Source: Lachnospiraceae bacterium (lineage in GTDB: Bacteria > Bacillota > Clostridia > Lachnospirales > Lachnospiraceae). From it: a stretch of 64,000 nt of DNA. Every line of letters begins with the position of its first letter. Position 1 is the first letter of the stretch. Shown here in pieces: positions 36,913 through 46,813 of the stretch. A program made the position numbers and the translations under genes. The stretch lies in the NCBI GenBank assembly GCA_910574885.1, contig CAJTDD010000019.1:35146-99145 (forward strand). Reading direction: 5' to 3'. The notes beneath the pieces were generated by a model that was not told the DNA's origin, searched no databases, and was given only the letters and a program-made list of their open reading frames with translations.

Positions 36913-38670
36913 TTATTTTCGCTTCGCCAATTTTTTCAATGCTCTATATCTGTCTTCACCTACAACAAATTTCACGGCATTTCTTAACTCTATCTTCCTT
37001 TTAATATCCGGATCAACCAGCGTATTCCGGATGATTCTCAATGCATTACTCTCATCCTCACAATCTGTAAACACTTCCAAAATCATTGGACATTTTGTAA
37101 TATCAGGGTTTAAGAATATCTTTGCTTTTGTTTTATATTCTTCTTTTGTAGAAGCCGCTAGATAGACAAATCCCATATCCTCAGCATAGTGTTTCACAAC
37201 ATTCTTGGATTTTACGCCAAAATGATCAGCAGCCGCAATGAAAGTGTCAGTCTCTTCTCCAAACTGCGCCCCTGGATGATTATAATTTCTGAATTCCGTA
37301 CCTTTACCATTATTAATCAATAAAATTCTAAGATTACTGTGAACGTGGCGGTTTCCCAGAACATTCATATCATAAAAAAATGCTAAATCCCCTATTACAC
37401 AAAATATAATCTTTTCAGGATTAGTAAGCGCCGCACCGAGTGCAGAGGACAATATTCCGTCTATTCCAAATCCTCCCGTGTTGCAACTAACCTCTATAGA
37501 AGAAGAAATCTCGAAGAAATTCCAAGAACGCAATGAATTCAGAATTCCCAGATGAAGGATGGAATTCCCCTGCAATCTTCCCGACGTATATTTTGCTACC
37601 CATATATTGGAAAATGGCAATTCCCGCATCGCTTCTCGTATTTTTTTCTCTTCACTCTTCCACAATTCCAGTAATTCATTTCCTTTACAAACCTTTTTTG
37701 GAATTATATATTGATTGAAAAAAAAGCACTCCTCCATCTCAAACACATATTTTAAGTGTTGAAAAGTGTCACGAATTTCTCCGTCCGGATTCACTCTCCA
37801 TTCAGCCTTTGACTCAAAATAAGGATATGCTCCAGAAATGTTACCTATATGAATGAGCAATTCAAAATTATTACATGGGGCAATATATTTATCCTGGCTT
37901 GTTACCAGACTAAACAAAACTCTGTATTTTCCGTGATAATTACTTGTATGATCACATAATACGACAGCATTATGCTGCATACAGAAAAAATCCACGGTAT
38001 CTGTAAGTTTTTTTGACCAATACAGATGTGCACCAACAAATATTCCTATGTTTCCATCAGGAAGTTCCGGAAATACATCCTCATACCCTACTCTGTAAAC
38101 CGGATACACCTCGGGAAGCCTCTGTACTGAAAAATCGTTGCTATAGGTCGTTTCCAAATCAATATGAGCCGGACCGCCTCCATTTCTCACTAACTCATTT
38201 ATTGCACGATTTGCTTGGACATTACAGACCCACTCATCTTCTATAGTATGGCACGTCCGTAATTGAACACTAAGTTTTACAATATCCTTGGGTAGCACAG
38301 AGCGATCCAAAACCTGGGCAATATTCTGCCCAACCCGTCCCATATGCTGCGTAGATGTAATAGCCAGAACTGGGAGCTTTCTATAAAATGCTTCTGTTAA
38401 TCCTGGAAAATAATTTCTTGATGCCGTTGCTCCCGTACAAGATAATACAACAGGCTCCCCTGTTTCAGCCGCCATACCACACGCAATGTAAGCTGCAGAC
38501 CGCTCGTCCACTGCAGAATACATTTCAAACCATTCATCATGCTGCATACTTGCTACCAGACGAATATTCGTTGCTCCTGGGCTAGCAATCACTTTTCTGA
38601 TTCCATGCGCTTTTAATAAACCAAGTACAATCTGAGTATTCTTTTCGTCAGTATAATATATATTCTTCAT
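36913..38670 (-). CDS. MenD-like thiamine diphosphate-dependent enzyme
   Basis: Cytoplasmic TPP enzyme of about 585 residues with the MenD/acetolactate-synthase layout. The PYR domain has SPGATNIRL near residue 33 and the catalytic Glu in VDERSAAYIACGMA; the PP domain has the TPP motif GDLAFFYDMN...NN (about residues 427-454). It resembles SEPHCHC synthase, but there are no other menaquinone genes here and it closes a polysaccharide operon, so it probably makes a keto-acid-derived sugar substituent or precursor. I choose the ATG at 38670, with GGAG 8 bases before it. It is the last gene of the operon; no clear terminator follows. Confidence 0.82.
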   Translation of the reverse strand: MKNIYYTDEKNTQIVLGLLKAHGIRKVIASPGATNIRLVASMQHDEWFEMYSAVDERSAAYIACGMAAETGEPVVLSCTGATASRNYFPGLTEAFYRKLPVLAITSTQHMGRVGQNIAQVLDRSVLPKDIVKLSVQLRTCHTIEDEWVCNVQANRAINELVRNGGGPAHIDLETTYSNDFSVQRLPEVYPVYRVGYEDVFPELPDGNIGIFVGAHLYWSKKLTDTVDFFCMQHNAVVLCDHTSNYHGKYRVLFSLVTSQDKYIAPCNNFELLIHIGNISGAYPYFESKAEWRVNPDGEIRDTFQHLKYVFEMEECFFFNQYIIPKKVCKGNELLELWKSEEKKIREAMRELPFSNIWVAKYTSGRLQGNSILHLGILNSLRSWNFFEISSSIEVSCNTGGFGIDGILSSALGAALTNPEKIIFCVIGDLAFFYDMNVLGNRHVHSNLRILLINNGKGTEFRNYNHPGAQFGEETDTFIAAADHFGVKSKNVVKHYAEDMGFVYLAASTKEEYKTKAKIFLNPDITKCPMILEVFTDCEDESNALRIIRNTLVDPDIKRKIELRNAVKFVVGEDRYRALKKLAKRK

Positions 38671-38778
38671 TTCATACACTCCACTTTCTATTAAAAAGCA
38701 GCGTATATTTTCTAATGATTTAATACAGACACACTCAAATTCCCCACCGCTTTTTAATCATATTTCTTATTCTATTTT

Positions 38779-39894
38779 TTAATCTCGTATAACCAGAGAG
38801 CTCAACATACTTAATAAGACTCGAAATACCCCCCCCCCAAGTTGAAGAGTCCTAAAAAATGCACCTCTATAAATAGGTTCTTTCACCGATTTTCTGGAGT
38901 CTGCAGTCTTGGGCAATATAACATCTACAGCTTCAGATTTCCATCTGCATAAATCATAAATAGCTTCTCTCATCGTTTTTCCTTTCTCTGTATGAATCAA
39001 AATAACAGATACGCCCTTATCATCGTCCATCTCCGGCGAATGATTTTCGATTCCCCAGCAGTCTCCTAATGTGACATCCGAAGGACGGCACAATCCTTTA
39101 AAGTGGCAGCGATAACATGATGGCCTTAAACAGATATCAGATAAGAACAAACGCATATACGAATCTTTGTTATATACACAACTGTAAGAAGTCTCATTCA
39201 TAAAATCTAGTTTTAAACTGTAATTTTTCCATCCAGTATTTTTCCAACGGAATGACACCATTTTAACATGGCTGTCATTCCTTTTTTCTTGCTCTTCAAG
39301 ATATAATTTCCACACCCTCTGACTTGGCACTCCATGGCATAAGACATCAATTGTATACAGGTTTTCATAATCTTTCCCCAAATATGTTTTTAACCCAGCA
39401 ACCTGACAAGCTGTGCCACTAAACAAAACTTTCCTGCCTGATTTAAGAAACTTTTCCGCCTCTTTGTAAGTATTCTCAATCCGGCTCTGCATATACTTAC
39501 TTCCTCGCAGCCTATTAAGCTCGTTTTTCAAATCTACTGCCGTATGTCGAACAGTCCAGTCACTATCAAAAGCCGCGCCAAAAACAATGCCGCCATTAAC
39601 TATAATATTTTCTGCAAAAAGTGAAAACAGACCACCAGAAGAACTTTCTAACCGAACTGACAGATCCTCTGCATAGGCAATATATGATGCCAATGGTCGT
39701 CTGTCATTTTCAAATTCTCCTGATATAGTAGGGCAAACTTTTTCACATAAACTACAGTCCATGCAAAGTACTTTATTAACCTCAGGATATAAGAACCCCT
39801 CTTCATCTTCCTTTAACTCTATACACTTTGCCGGACATTTTGAGACACACGCTGAACATCCGCAGCAATCTTTTTTGTCTTTAATCTCTATCAT
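38779..39894 (-). CDS. F420H2 dehydrogenase beta-subunit-like iron-sulfur protein
   Basis: Protein of 371 residues with two N-terminal 4Fe-4S clusters (C10-C13-C16-C20 and C44-C47-C50-C54, each ending CP), then the FrhB-like N and C domains. Such proteins are common in polysaccharide loci next to pyruvyl transferases and flippases; their redox reaction there is unproven. Ten consecutive G on the coding strand (38829-38838) lie 17 codons before the stop. One extra G would shift to a frame that ends at 38735 with a 30-residue basic tail; one fewer G would stop after about 5 codons. Confidence 0.82.
   Translation of the reverse strand: MIEIKDKKDCCGCSACVSKCPAKCIELKEDEEGFLYPEVNKVLCMDCSLCEKVCPTISGEFENDRRPLASYIAYAEDLSVRLESSSGGLFSLFAENIIVNGGIVFGAAFDSDWTVRHTAVDLKNELNRLRGSKYMQSRIENTYKEAEKFLKSGRKVLFSGTACQVAGLKTYLGKDYENLYTIDVLCHGVPSQRVWKLYLEEQEKRNDSHVKMVSFRWKNTGWKNYSLKLDFMNETSYSCVYNKDSYMRLFLSDICLRPSCYRCHFKGLCRPSDVTLGDCWGIENHSPEMDDDKGVSVILIHTEKGKTMREAIYDLCRWKSEAVDVILPKTADSRKSVKEPIYRGAFFRTLQLGGGVFRVLLSMLSSLVIRD
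38829..38838 (-). repeat. 10-base G homopolymer in coding sequence
   Basis: Ten C on the plus strand, i.e. ten G in the coding direction, in the 3' end of the iron-sulfur protein gene. Tracts of this length slip at high rate during replication and are the hallmark of phase-variable surface genes. A miscount in sequencing is the alternative. Confidence 0.9.
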
Positions 39895-41425
39895 TCGCTT
39901 TCCCCTTTTTTAGCATTGCATCCGCCAATTGTAGACTCTGACGAAATTCAGGAAGTTTCCAATAAAAAACCAGATATAACAGATTCGGGAGGACACAACA
40001 AACCAAACCTCTCGCTATCAAAAGATGCCACCCCTTCATGTGTATAAAGCTACAAACCACTACTGTTACAAAGCAAGTAAAAGATGTGACAACCACGTAA
40101 AATCCCAGCCGCTTTAGATATGGCGGCAAATCTCTTATGTCAAAAAGAACGGTAAACAGATTATATAATAGCCATGGCATTCCAACAAACAACATAGATA
40201 ATACCGTAGACAGTATGACTCCATAAATTCCCCAGAATTGAACCATCACAAGATTCATTACAAGATTCATAAATGCTGTAATCAATGGCCGAAAACGATC
40301 CTCATGCCATATTCCTGCAGCATCTTTATATGTATTCAACAATAAATTTATTTCATAGATAAAATAGTAGATACAAAAGCAAATAACAGCCGAATACTCT
40401 AGTTTTAATCTTTCTCCTACCCATACATCCATAAAAGGCTGATAAAGGCACAACAGACATACCGTGCAAAAACCACTAATCCATGTAATGATAAAAGTAA
40501 AATTTTTTAAATCATTATAATTTTTTTCTTTTGTTTCGACAATGATACTATTACCGATTCCCGCCGTACATGCAGTAAACACAATCATTACAAATCCTAT
40601 AACTGAACTCAATATAAAAAAATAGTTCTGATAAACTGCAAGCATTGACAAACCCAAAAAGGAAGAAACTACAATTGTATCTACCGAATTGACAACAATG
40701 CCTCCCATTTTAGATGTAAACAAGTCTCGTATCCTACAATTAATATCAAGAATTTCTTTCTCTGAAAGTTTCCCAACCGGCTTATAATTCGGATACATAT
40801 AATCGGCTGCAAACGCCGTTGCTATATTTGTTAGGATCTGCATAACTAATGCTGCAATAACATACATATAATAATTTTTTAGAAATACAAGAACGAATAT
40901 CTGAACCGAATACTGTATCGTGCTAACAGAAATTGTGATTTTGCTGATTATATCAACTCTTTGATGCGCCTGCAAAAGACTTCCTTTATATGCAAACACC
41001 CAATAAGATAAGACAGTGACAACCAGATTTAACAGATAAAGGATATAGATATTGAGTCCTCCAGGCAAATCAGATTTGACCAATTTGGGGATAAATGGAG
41101 TCAGGGTAATCCCTACCGCTGCTATTATGAAACCTATTATATAATAATATTTTCGATACTGTCGTAATAATGCACAAATTGTAGATTTATCATCTTCTGC
41201 AATCGGCTTATACATACTATATACCATAGCGCTACCTACACCTGACTCCGCAATATTCAATACCTGTAAAATGGATACAAACAAACTGTTTAGACCGAGA
41301 TATTGTTCCCCCATCAGATAGATCATAGCCGTGCGCATAAGGAACGGAACCACAATCTGATATAATTTCATCAATCCCCCAAACGCCATATTTCTACTGG
41401 CATTTTTAATTCTGTCTATCTTCAT
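39881..41425 (-). CDS. wzx: Polysaccharide flippase (Wzx-like)
   Basis: Membrane protein of 514 residues with 12-14 predicted helices, of the MOP/PST exporter family that flips lipid-linked repeat units. Typical features are the start MKIDRIKNASRNMAFGGLMKLYQIVVPF and the conserved YLGLNSLF segment. It overlaps the iron-sulfur protein gene by 14 bases and follows the pyruvyl transferase gene by 10. Confidence 0.9.
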   Translation of the reverse strand: MKIDRIKNASRNMAFGGLMKLYQIVVPFLMRTAMIYLMGEQYLGLNSLFVSILQVLNIAESGVGSAMVYSMYKPIAEDDKSTICALLRQYRKYYYIIGFIIAAVGITLTPFIPKLVKSDLPGGLNIYILYLLNLVVTVLSYWVFAYKGSLLQAHQRVDIISKITISVSTIQYSVQIFVLVFLKNYYMYVIAALVMQILTNIATAFAADYMYPNYKPVGKLSEKEILDINCRIRDLFTSKMGGIVVNSVDTIVVSSFLGLSMLAVYQNYFFILSSVIGFVMIVFTACTAGIGNSIIVETKEKNYNDLKNFTFIITWISGFCTVCLLCLYQPFMDVWVGERLKLEYSAVICFCIYYFIYEINLLLNTYKDAAGIWHEDRFRPLITAFMNLVMNLVMVQFWGIYGVILSTVLSMLFVGMPWLLYNLFTVLFDIRDLPPYLKRLGFYVVVTSFTCFVTVVVCSFIHMKGWHLLIARGLVCCVLPNLLYLVFYWKLPEFRQSLQLADAMLKKGKANDRD

Positions 41426-41435
41426 TTTCTTCTCA

Positions 41436-42569
41436 TCACTCCATTACTACATTGGTCATATTTTTCTTTAGTTGATCCATTGCCATTGCTTTTTCAGCCA
41501 TCAGTTTATCCTCTATTCTTTTCCAATGTTCCCTTGAAACGGGAGCTTGCTCAAAAATTGTTTTTCTTCCCTGCTCCCTGCTTTGTAACTCAAACCTCCT
41601 CAAAATTGTTTCAATTCTGGAAAACATATCTGATACTCCGCTTTGCACCCTTCGGAAAACATAAAACTCCTTTTCAAATTTTACAGAAAAAGCAACCGCA
41701 TGAAACGAATCCGTCAAAACATACTTTGCATATTTCAACATATATAGAAACTCTGCCGGGTTTATTGAATATATATCCGCATCCTTTCTCGAATTAATAT
41801 AATATACATAAAGCTGTTTATTTTCTGCAAATTTTTGCACGGCATCCGGAATCTCGCCAAGAAAATAAGCTAGGATATATTCTTTCTTCATATCCACCCT
41901 GGGTTTTCTTACGATGTCGTTCCATTCTCTTTTTTCCAATAACAGCGTTGGATCTGAAACCAGGTCTGCCTGTCTCCCGGTGAGTTCCCGAACAATATCT
42001 ACTGCTCTTTCTTCCCGAACAGATATATATTTCATTGAATTAAGCATATTCTTATAACGAATCTTACAATTTTCTGGAATACTTTCAACTCCCATACTTG
42101 CAGCAAAAGAAAGCCTTTTCTTTTTATCAGTAAATAAAAGAAACTCATAGTCTTTTCCTTCATAGTCAGGGTTCCATACCTGGTCGCTGCCCACAATAAA
42201 ATAATCAAACTCCGGTTCTCCAATTTTTTTTCTCAAATCCTTATCATTTTTTACATACAAATAAGGAAATGTATCTATATACTCTTCCGTAAACTCTTTA
42301 AATTTTTTGATTCTTTTTACTCTCAAGGGCTCGACAATTCTCCCACTGGCTCTTCTATGATAAATACGATACAGAAAAAAAGGAATGCACTTTTTTATTG
42401 TCTTTATCAAAAAAGAACTTGAATGATGCACCCATTCTTTCCTAGAAAAGAAAACCAATCCACTTTTTGTCTGAAACCCTTCCTGTCTCAGTAATCTGTC
42501 TAATGCGTAATTTTGTAACCGATTACCGTAATTTTCATAATCAATAATTGTTACAATTCCAATCTTCAT
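41436..42569 (-). CDS. Polysaccharide pyruvyl transferase family protein
   Basis: Enzyme of 377 residues that would add a ketal pyruvate from PEP to a sugar in the repeat unit. It begins MKIGIVTIIDYENYGNRLQNYAL, has the VGSDQVWNP motif around residue 125 and the SFHAVAFSV motif in the C-terminal half, both diagnostic for the PS_pyruv_trans family. The adjoining flippase and iron-sulfur gene are frequent partners. Confidence 0.9.
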   Translation of the reverse strand: MKIGIVTIIDYENYGNRLQNYALDRLLRQEGFQTKSGLVFFSRKEWVHHSSSFLIKTIKKCIPFFLYRIYHRRASGRIVEPLRVKRIKKFKEFTEEYIDTFPYLYVKNDKDLRKKIGEPEFDYFIVGSDQVWNPDYEGKDYEFLLFTDKKKRLSFAASMGVESIPENCKIRYKNMLNSMKYISVREERAVDIVRELTGRQADLVSDPTLLLEKREWNDIVRKPRVDMKKEYILAYFLGEIPDAVQKFAENKQLYVYYINSRKDADIYSINPAEFLYMLKYAKYVLTDSFHAVAFSVKFEKEFYVFRRVQSGVSDMFSRIETILRRFELQSREQGRKTIFEQAPVSREHWKRIEDKLMAEKAMAMDQLKKNMTNVVME

Positions 42570-42586
42570 CTATTTTCCTCACACTT

Positions 42587-43582
42587 TTATCTATGCAGAA
42601 TCGAGCTTCTATGATGCATCAGGAAAAAAAAATACATAAGCCATGCCTGCCTGTGCTTTGCTGCAAATATAATATCCCATCCAAAATTCATATCTTTCAT
42701 ATCAACCAAACGAAATACTGACTGAAAATAATCATTTTGTATCCATCCTGTAACAAGAGAAATTTTATCTTTTAAACATAATTTTTTATTTAACACGACT
42801 TTTTTCACTTCATTTATCAAATAATTTACAAAGTCTTTTCTAGTCTCTTTTTCAACCAAATAGGAATGCCCAAATGCATTATCCACTGCTTCTTTAAGTA
42901 TTCTTTGAACATCGAAAATATCTTTTCTAAATATTGCAGACAAAGAGGCATCAGATTCCTGCCGATATCTATATAAAATATCTGGTATAACTTTTATTTG
43001 TTTACATGCTTTCATATAGGACAGATTAAACAATAAATCTTCTCCCAAGGACAAATCCGTGGGATATTGTAACTTACTATTGATTATCACTTTTCTCTTA
43101 AAAACTTTATTCCAAGGAACATTGAACAACTGCAAAGTATTTAAAGCAGAATAATCTGGTATGATTTTCTGATATGTCTTATAAACCGAAGGTACCTTCA
43201 CCGTATGGATAGTTTTTTCCGGAAATGTTTCATATCCAAAAATCAGCCATTCGCAATCCGTTATATTCTCTACTATTATGGACAATGCTTCTTTTTTTAA
43301 CTCATCATCACTATCAACAAAAAGAATCCATTCTCCGGTTGCTTTTCTCAATCCATAATTTCTGGTGTCGGACACGCCGCTATTTTCTTTTTGGAAACTC
43401 CTTATCCTTTTGTCTCCAAAAGACAATTCATCACATAACTGCCTAGTGCTGTCTGTTGAGCCGTCGTCAACCAGAATTAATTCCCAATTGGAATAATCTT
43501 GAAAAATAATACTTTTTACTGTATTATCTATTACTTTTTCACAGTTAAAAGCCGGAATAATGATACTGATCTTACAAGCCAT
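42587..43582 (-). CDS. Glycosyltransferase family 2
   Basis: GT-A fold enzyme of about 331 residues adding a sugar to the lipid-linked repeat unit at the inner face of the membrane. The NDP-sugar site is visible in SIIIPAFNCEKVIDN and LVDDGSTDSTR, and the metal-binding DxD in FVDSDDE. The start at 43582 has GGGAT close upstream; an in-frame start at 43603 lies before it. Sugar specificity is unknown. Confidence 0.9.
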   Translation of the reverse strand: MACKISIIIPAFNCEKVIDNTVKSIIFQDYSNWELILVDDGSTDSTRQLCDELSFGDKRIRSFQKENSGVSDTRNYGLRKATGEWILFVDSDDELKKEALSIIVENITDCEWLIFGYETFPEKTIHTVKVPSVYKTYQKIIPDYSALNTLQLFNVPWNKVFKRKVIINSKLQYPTDLSLGEDLLFNLSYMKACKQIKVIPDILYRYRQESDASLSAIFRKDIFDVQRILKEAVDNAFGHSYLVEKETRKDFVNYLINEVKKVVLNKKLCLKDKISLVTGWIQNDYFQSVFRLVDMKDMNFGWDIIFAAKHRQAWLMYFFFLMHHRSSILHR

Positions 43583-43614
43583 ATCCCTACATCTCCATCT
43601 CACCTCAAAATTTT

Positions 43615-44634
43615 TTATCTTTTAATTCGCCTAAATGAATTCAATAAGTGATTATAAATAAGTGCAATATACCAATGTTTTCCCTTTACCAAACGTATTA
43701 GTACTCTGTTTTGTAAAGCAATCTGATTAATCTGATCCAGCGATTTTTCCATCATCCTGAATTGCATAATCATGGTTGATACCTTAATTTTTTCCTGCAT
43801 TACTAAGTTAGATTCCCATAAATCCCTCATTATACTCGCAAGTTTCCTGATATAAGCCAAACATAACGATTTATGTAATTTACTGCTAAAAAAATCCTGT
43901 TCTTCCAGATATTTTTCAAAATATTCGTAGACTGTATTAATATCCAAAATTTGTTGTAAATGAAAGGAGTGGGACATGCTTTTACCGAGTACTCGATAGC
44001 CATATAATATTTTATCACTCATGATTACTTTATCTGCATATGCAAATATTAGTATGGTCTGCAACAAATCTTCTCCTAATTTAATGTGTGCAAATTTTCG
44101 ATACTCACTGCTATCTTTTAGCATTATTTCTCTGCGGATTGCCTTACACACTAAATGATTATATTCGTAGTTTAACGCTAAATCTGTAAACAACTCTTCT
44201 TTTTCATTTCTATAACAATACTTTCCGAAATCCTTTGAATCCTTTGTCATTCCATCTTCATAGAAGAAGCGAAATCTATAAAGGATCACATCTGGTTTTT
44301 CATCCTTTATCAATTCATAAAGAACAGACAGAGTTTCTCCTATATGAAAATCATCTGCATCTAAAAAAATAACATATTCTCCTATCGCCATAGACAGCGC
44401 TTTTCTTCGTGAAAGGATTAATCCATGGTTCTCCCAGTGGAAACTTTTAATTTTCTTATACTTTCTGCTATATTCATCGACAATGATACCTGTCCCATCC
44501 TCAGATCCATCGTCAATAATAATAATTTCGTATGCATCAAAAGACTGCCGTACTATTGAGTCTAAACATTCTCCCAAATATTTTTCAACATTATATGCAG
44601 CTATTAATATGCTAAATTTTATTTTTCCATCCAT
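43615..44634 (-). CDS. Glycosyltransferase family 2
   Basis: GT-A enzyme of 339 residues with SILIAAYNVEKYLGECLDSI, IIDDGSEDGT and the DxD-type FLDADDFH. It is a paralogue of the next gene in the operon, sharing about the same length and a C-terminal helical region rich in Lys and Arg that probably touches the membrane. Donor and acceptor are unknown. Confidence 0.9.
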   Translation of the reverse strand: MDGKIKFSILIAAYNVEKYLGECLDSIVRQSFDAYEIIIIDDGSEDGTGIIVDEYSRKYKKIKSFHWENHGLILSRRKALSMAIGEYVIFLDADDFHIGETLSVLYELIKDEKPDVILYRFRFFYEDGMTKDSKDFGKYCYRNEKEELFTDLALNYEYNHLVCKAIRREIMLKDSSEYRKFAHIKLGEDLLQTILIFAYADKVIMSDKILYGYRVLGKSMSHSFHLQQILDINTVYEYFEKYLEEQDFFSSKLHKSLCLAYIRKLASIMRDLWESNLVMQEKIKVSTMIMQFRMMEKSLDQINQIALQNRVLIRLVKGKHWYIALIYNHLLNSFRRIKR

Positions 44635-44659
44635 CTTTTACCCCTCGTTTTCATCCACA

Positions 44660-45826
44660 TTATCCACGATTTTCCTTATAGTAAGCCGCATAAGAGAAAA
44701 AAATACAGACTGGAATAATCATAATGTCAGAAAAATTTGCTTCAATCAAAAAAACAGAAACTAGAAACATCATATAAGCTAATGAGTAAACATATGGTGC
44801 CTTAAACTTTATTAGCCTGTAAAGTGGAATTATCATCAACAACACTATCATGCTTCCAAATATTACTCCATAATTTACTCCAAAAACAAGATATGTATTA
44901 TGAACCGTCAGCCATGTTATATTAAAAATAGTAACGATTAATGAATAGGATGAAACCATCCCATACCCAAACAAAGGTTTTCGTGCAATCAACGCCACAC
45001 CTAATTCCCAGTCCGCCATGCGTCGTGTATCATTAAAAACATTCACCCCTTTTAAATAATGTAATAGTATATCTTGCGGAATAAGCTGAATGATAATCGG
45101 AACAGCAACTATAAGCGCCAGAATCCCAAACAGAACCGTCGCTCCGATTTTTTTCTGATGCCATAAAGTAAAAATCATTGCAATCCCCAAAACCCCAAGC
45201 GCGCCTCTTGAGCCTGTCAGCACTATTGCGCCTATGAGTATGATTAATTTAACTAAAGCGCTCTTACTTTTCTTTGTTTTCTCAAAAAAATCATATAATA
45301 AAAATATCGTCGGAATAACCATATAAGCTGAAATAAAATTTACATCGTAAAATTCTCCTGTGTATGATTGTATTGTCATGCGAGAAACCGAGATATCCGT
45401 GTATGGCTGATATCTAAAAATAATAATCCCAATAGCCAATATCAATGCTGATAGGATATAAAACTTTTTTAATCGTTCAAGTTGGTTAAAATCATATTTC
45501 ATATTTGACCAAAAGAATATCAAAGAAAAGAAGAGCAAAGAAGCTAAATATACTCCTCGTTGATAATCTGTATTGATATATATAACCGAAACAAAAGTGA
45601 ATATTATCATCACGGCTGATATTACTTTTTCTATAGAAAATAGCTTTATGTCATGATTTCTTCCCCTGGCTTTTCCCCAAACTAAAATTACACATGAGTT
45701 TAATATAATCAACAAATAGAATATAGAACGATTCCCAATTTCAAAAAATTGCGAACCATTCAAAATCAACAACAACATATGCATACTTAACAATGCTATG
45801 TTTATATCTGTTCCTTTGATCTTCAT
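44660..45826 (-). CDS. wzy: O-antigen/capsule polymerase (Wzy-like)
   Basis: Polytopic membrane protein of 388 residues with about 10-11 helices and a larger loop between late helices containing HYLKGVNVFNDTRRMADWELG and KPLFGYGMVSSYS, typical of O-antigen ligase/polymerase (Wzy_C) proteins. It would link repeat units on the outer face. Sequence conservation in this family is poor; the call rests on topology, this loop and its place beside a Wzx gene. Confidence 0.8.
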   Translation of the reverse strand: MKIKGTDINIALLSMHMLLLILNGSQFFEIGNRSIFYLLIILNSCVILVWGKARGRNHDIKLFSIEKVISAVMIIFTFVSVIYINTDYQRGVYLASLLFFSLIFFWSNMKYDFNQLERLKKFYILSALILAIGIIIFRYQPYTDISVSRMTIQSYTGEFYDVNFISAYMVIPTIFLLYDFFEKTKKSKSALVKLIILIGAIVLTGSRGALGVLGIAMIFTLWHQKKIGATVLFGILALIVAVPIIIQLIPQDILLHYLKGVNVFNDTRRMADWELGVALIARKPLFGYGMVSSYSLIVTIFNITWLTVHNTYLVFGVNYGVIFGSMIVLLMIIPLYRLIKFKAPYVYSLAYMMFLVSVFLIEANFSDIMIIPVCIFFSYAAYYKENRG

Positions 45827-45869
45827 TCAACATACTCCTCAAACTTATCCCCCTAATAATGAGCAAACC

Positions 45870-46745
45870 TTAAAATACATGACTAATTCCTACCTCAAAA
45901 ACCATTCTTACAAATCTTGAAATTGACATCCTATCAACTTCTTCTTTGTCATATCGCTCATCTATTAATTTCTTTATCTCTGAATAATGCCTGTTTTTTA
46001 ATATACGATGTCTCCACAATCTGTTGCGGAAGAATATGTAAAGTACTGGTAATGAAATTTTCGGGAAACAAAGACTCCTTATAATATAATTATTAACTAT
46101 TATATTTATTTTCCTCTCTTCTCCATATACACGTGCCACGTCGCTAGGAATATGGCACACACGTACCATATCAAGATACAGCATTTTCTTTCCCATTGCT
46201 CTAATTCGATAGGCAACATAATTTTCTTCAGAACCAAATCGTATTTTAGAAGGGTAAAGTTTTCTATCTTTAAAACTCTCTCTCTTTAGGACATGTGCTG
46301 CTCCTATATAGGACAATGCATATTTTTCCCCGCCTTTACAATATGTATATCCTTTTAAATAACGGTCATTAGGGGGTTCATATATTTCTACCGCTGCCGC
46401 TACAGCATCATCACATTCTTTCATTTTTTGATATATAATTGAAAAAAAACCTTCTGTCTCTACAACTGCATCATCGTCCAGGCAAAAAACATATTCGCCC
46501 CTGCAAAGAGAAAATGCAATATTACGCCCTTCTGATATTCCTAAATTTCTCTCCGCATAATAATATTTATAGGACATATTTTTCTTTTCCAGCAACGCCT
46601 CAACCTCACGCTGCGTACCATCGGATGAATGGTTGTCTACAATTACAATCTCCATCTCATCCATGCGATTCCGAATACAGGATTCAATTGCATCCAAAAG
46701 TTCTTTTTTTCTGTTATAAGTAATAAACATCACAGACATCCTCAT
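45870..46745 (-). CDS. Glycosyltransferase family 2 (rhamnosyltransferase-like)
   Basis: GT-A enzyme of 291 residues. It begins MRMSVMFITYNRKKELLDAI, has VDNHSSDGTQ and the metal site CLDDDAVVE, and keeps the RFGSEENYVAYRI acidic motif that provides the base in this group. Specificity unknown. It lies between the Wzy gene and the large fusion gene. Confidence 0.88.
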   Translation of the reverse strand: MRMSVMFITYNRKKELLDAIESCIRNRMDEMEIVIVDNHSSDGTQREVEALLEKKNMSYKYYYAERNLGISEGRNIAFSLCRGEYVFCLDDDAVVETEGFFSIIYQKMKECDDAVAAAVEIYEPPNDRYLKGYTYCKGGEKYALSYIGAAHVLKRESFKDRKLYPSKIRFGSEENYVAYRIRAMGKKMLYLDMVRVCHIPSDVARVYGEERKINIIVNNYIIRSLCFPKISLPVLYIFFRNRLWRHRILKNRHYSEIKKLIDERYDKEEVDRMSISRFVRMVFEVGISHVF

Positions 46746-46813
46746 CCGCTGCTATTCCCTCATTTCTTATTCTGTCTTTTAACTAACTTATCCCCTTTTA
46801 CATTCTCAGAATC

